Origin: Halomonas sp. A40-4
GTDB lineage: Bacteria; Pseudomonadota; Gammaproteobacteria; Pseudomonadales; Halomonadaceae
Reading direction: 5' to 3'
Length of the DNA: 64,000 nucleotides
Assembly: GCF_015767635.1 (NCBI RefSeq)
Contig: NZ_CP065230.1
Coordinates: 1,674,001 to 1,738,000, forward strand
The notes beneath the pieces were generated by a model that was not told where the DNA came from, ran no database searches, and was given only the letters and a program-made list of their open reading frames with translations. Made by a program: the position numbers and the translations under genes. Position 1 is the first letter of the stretch; every line of letters starts with the position of its first letter. This document shows positions 61,840-64,000 of this stretch, one piece after another.

Positions 61840-63768
61840 ATGAAACAGCTAGGCGCGTTGGCCGTAGGGCTTTGGCTAAGCATGGTGGGGTCAATTGGCT
61901 GGGCGCTTGAGTTGGGGCCTGCCCAGGTTCAGTCCCGGTTAGAGGCCCCGTTGCAGGCCATGCTGCCGCTTGTGGATGGCGACGCGTATTCGACGTCAGC
62001 GATTGAGGTCAGCGTCGCCGGTCAGGATGCCTTTGCCGACGCGGGGGTTGAGTGGACACCGATGGCGGGGGGCGTCCAGGCCAGCATTCAGGAGCGCCAG
62101 GGGCAGCCCGTGGTGATGTTGACCAGTAACCAGCCCATTACGTCGCCTTGGCTGGACCTGCTGTTGACCGTGGCATCCCCCGATGGCCGGCAGTCCCAGG
62201 CCATTACGTTGCTGTTTGATCCTCCTGACTACAGCGCTGTCGATCAACCGGCGGCATCAGTAGCCCCTCAACCTGCCGCCGAGAACAATGCCCCCGCCGC
62301 GCCACAAAACCCTGAGGCCGCCCAGGGCGACGCGTACGTACGCAGCGGCGATACGCTATGGAGCGTTGCGGCGCGCACCAAGCCCGCACAGGCCAGCGTC
62401 CAGCAGATGATGCTGGCATTGCTTGAAGCTAACCCCAGCGCCTTTCCCTCGGGTAATATCCACGAAATGCGTGCCGCCCAGCGGCTGACGTTGCCCGATG
62501 ATTCGCGGGTGATGGCGCGTTCGGCGGATCAGGCCGCCGAAACCATCCGGGCAATGAACGCGGCCTGGCAGCGCCGCGACGAAAATGGCCCGGCGCCGGT
62601 GGCGATGCCCGAGGTCGATGCAGATAACGCCACGACCGCTGACGCCGGTCCAGCCGCAAGCGAGCCTGCGCAAGAGGTTCAGGCAGCCTCGCAGCAAGCC
62701 CCCTCCGTCGAGGCGACTGCCCTCAGTACGGCGCGAGTGCTAGCCAATGCGGCGACGAATGCGACATCACCGTCCGCCTCGTCATCACCGGCGCCTTCCG
62801 GTGAAGCTGAGCCCAGCCCGCGGTTCCAGCAGGCGCTTGAGGATATGCGCGAGGAAATCTCAGCGCTTCGCGACGAGGTGGATCGGCTGAATCAAACCCT
62901 GGCAGCGCAGCAAGCGGTGCCCACGCCGTCGTCGCCGGGAACCGAACGGCCGTCTTTCATGGAACGCGTCAGCGACTATCAGAGGTGGCTGCTGCTGCTC
63001 GCGCTGGTTCTACTGGTGGTATTGTGGGTGGCGATGCGTCGCCGTCGCCAGCAGTGGGAAGCGCCGCCGACCATGGCGACGGCGGGCGCAAAGGCCCCCC
63101 AACAGCCTGCACCATCGACCGCTGGCAAGCCTCGCGTGTCTCCCTCGGTAGCACCGGCAGCATCTTATGACGATGCACCAGCGGTGACGCCAGAAGCGAT
63201 GGATCCACCCGCGGCAAGCGAGGCGGCGAGCCAGGCGCCAACCAACCCTACCGACGGGGAATATACCAAGGACGAGACACCCTTTGATCGCTCGGCCATG
63301 GCCCGTACCCAGGCGGCCGGGCTGATCGAGATGGGGGGCGAGCGGCGTTTGGCGTTAAAGGTCACCTCTGGCGGGCATAAGCCATCGTTATGGCTGGCGC
63401 CCCCCGCCGATCCTGAGGCTGTGTCGGCCATGCTTTCGTCAATGGGTGCCAGCAAGGTGGACAACGAGCCGATGTCTGAACCCAGCCAGTCGACAACGGT
63501 CCCGGACGATGAGGGGGCATGGATTATCGATTATGAGCCGCCTACGCTGGCTTCGGAAAGCGCGGCCCGGGAAGAAACGCCCATGCAGCCCACCGTGGAT
63601 TTTGAAGGCAAGCCAGCGGCGCCATCGACGGCGCCTGCGTCTGCCGCTACTCGGGAGCCAGCGCAAGAGCAAGAGCAGGAGTGGGAGATTGAAGAGGTGG
63701 CATTTGCGCCCACTCCTCGCGATAATAGCGCGCCTTCCTCCCCCGGCAATGTTGATAAGAGGCGATGA
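61840..63768 (+). CDS. fimV: FimV/HubP-like polar protein with LysM domain
   Basis: A 642-aa inner-membrane protein. A signal peptide (LAVGLWLSMVGSIGWA) leads into the FimV N-terminal domain (LELGPAQVQSRLEAPLQAMLPL), a LysM repeat (YVRSGDTLWSVAARTKPAQASV, then LALLEANPSAFPSGNIHEMRAAQRLTLP) that binds peptidoglycan, a coiled coil (ALEDMREEISALRDEVDRLNQTL) and one membrane helix (WLLLLALVLLVVLWVAMRRRR). The cytoplasmic part is low-complexity and acidic. Members organise cell poles, type IV pili or chemotaxis arrays. ATG at 61840 has AGGGG seven bases before. The C-terminal TPR conserved in Pseudomonas FimV is not obvious; the protein is short for the family. Confidence 0.87.
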   Translation: MKQLGALAVGLWLSMVGSIGWALELGPAQVQSRLEAPLQAMLPLVDGDAYSTSAIEVSVAGQDAFADAGVEWTPMAGGVQASIQERQGQPVVMLTSNQPITSPWLDLLLTVASPDGRQSQAITLLFDPPDYSAVDQPAASVAPQPAAENNAPAAPQNPEAAQGDAYVRSGDTLWSVAARTKPAQASVQQMMLALLEANPSAFPSGNIHEMRAAQRLTLPDDSRVMARSADQAAETIRAMNAAWQRRDENGPAPVAMPEVDADNATTADAGPAASEPAQEVQAASQQAPSVEATALSTARVLANAATNATSPSASSSPAPSGEAEPSPRFQQALEDMREEISALRDEVDRLNQTLAAQQAVPTPSSPGTERPSFMERVSDYQRWLLLLALVLLVVLWVAMRRRRQQWEAPPTMATAGAKAPQQPAPSTAGKPRVSPSVAPAASYDDAPAVTPEAMDPPAASEAASQAPTNPTDGEYTKDETPFDRSAMARTQAAGLIEMGGERRLALKVTSGGHKPSLWLAPPADPEAVSAMLSSMGASKVDNEPMSEPSQSTTVPDDEGAWIIDYEPPTLASESAAREETPMQPTVDFEGKPAAPSTAPASAATREPAQEQEQEWEIEEVAFAPTPRDNSAPSSPGNVDKRR

Positions 63769-64000
63769 CGCTGTTTTACCATTTTGATGAGACACAACCG
63801 TTAACCGGCCGCCTGGCGATGGGCATCGAATACGATGGCACGCGCTTTTGCGGTTTTCAGCGACTCAAGCACGCCGCCTCGGTGCAGGCATCGGTGGAAG
63901 ATGCGCTGAGCAAAGTGGCCGGTGCGCCGGTGCAGATCCATGCCAGCGGGCGCACCGACTCAGGCGTGCATGCCACCCGTCAGATCATCCACCTGGACCC
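63765..64000 (+). CDS. truA: tRNA pseudouridine synthase TruA (partial)
   Basis: N-terminal 78 residues of the enzyme that makes pseudouridine 38-40 in tRNA anticodon arms; it runs off the right edge. Signatures are MGIEYDGTRFCGFQRL and the catalytic Asp in ASGRTDSGVHATRQIIHL. The start codon overlaps the fimV stop by four bases (ATGA), the same fimV-truA coupling seen in pseudomonads. The upstream residues MTLFYHFDETQPLTGR are a longer N terminus than some TruA proteins have. Confidence 0.95.
   Translation, partial: MTLFYHFDETQPLTGRLAMGIEYDGTRFCGFQRLKHAASVQASVEDALSKVAGAPVQIHASGRTDSGVHATRQIIHLD

Overview
The window reads as a stretch of a gammaproteobacterial chromosome, most likely from a moderate halophile of the Halomonadaceae (Halomonas-like). 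The pointers are the complete Na+-translocating NADH:quinone reductase operon, PA2778/PA2779-type genes, a long-form GAPDH, a DUF3141 protein with a PhaC-like fold, and the gene orders leuCDB-asd-fimV-truA and nadD-rsfS-rlmH-mrdAB-mltB-rlpA-dacA-lipB/lipA known from pseudomonads and relatives. The taxon is inferred from gene content and order, not from a database search. No rRNA, tRNA or CRISPR array was recognised.

Layout. 0-2.7 kb (minus strand): a peptide-type ABC transporter (permease cut by the window edge, binding protein) and a glutaredoxin-like protein. 2.9-5.5 kb: mpl, ubiX and a LysE-family exporter. 5.6-7.3 kb (minus): two overlapping membrane proteins with degenerate GGDEF-like domains. 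7.5-17.9 kb: proA-nadD-rsfS-rlmH-mrdA-mrdB-mltB-rlpA-dacA-ybeD-lipB, an elongation, wall-remodelling, NAD and lipoate block, with lipA convergent. 19.3-25.6 kb: DUF3141 protein, topA and two small helical proteins. 25.6-28 kb: an Lpp-like lipoprotein ending in Lys, flanked by two L,D-transpeptidases. 28-33.2 kb: mfd and a long GAPDH. 33.5-39.8 kb: nqrABCDEF-nqrM. 39.9-41.8 kb: an apparently full-length group II intron placed just behind the nqrM terminator and inside the stop codon of a convergent PA2778-type gene. 42.8-49.5 kb: PA2779-type gene, leuS-lptE-holA, a zinc-ribbon protein and a membrane protein.

49.5-54.7 kb is the accessory part of the window. It holds a REP pair, a long hairpin, and what looks like a three-cassette integron array without an integrase: a HEPN-motif protein, an HNH nuclease-like protein and a YefM/YoeB-type toxin-antitoxin pair. 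The attC-like sites have R'' boxes that match the first bases of their own cassettes, the expected signature of true cassettes. A run of unrelated small genes follows (macrodomain, GFA, OsmC, HD) and then a gene remnant. From 54.7 kb on, core metabolism returns: cysE, a small secreted protein, a LysR regulator with a LysR-type box in the divergent gap, leuCDB, asd, a FimV-like protein and the start of truA.

Together the genes describe a mostly core chromosomal region (cell-wall growth, leucine and aspartate-family biosynthesis, sodium bioenergetics, transcription-coupled repair) with two insertions: the group II intron and the integron-like cassette cluster. The cassettes are the best place to look for an undescribed function, because HEPN, HNH and toxin-antitoxin proteins are typical parts of phage-defence or stress modules.
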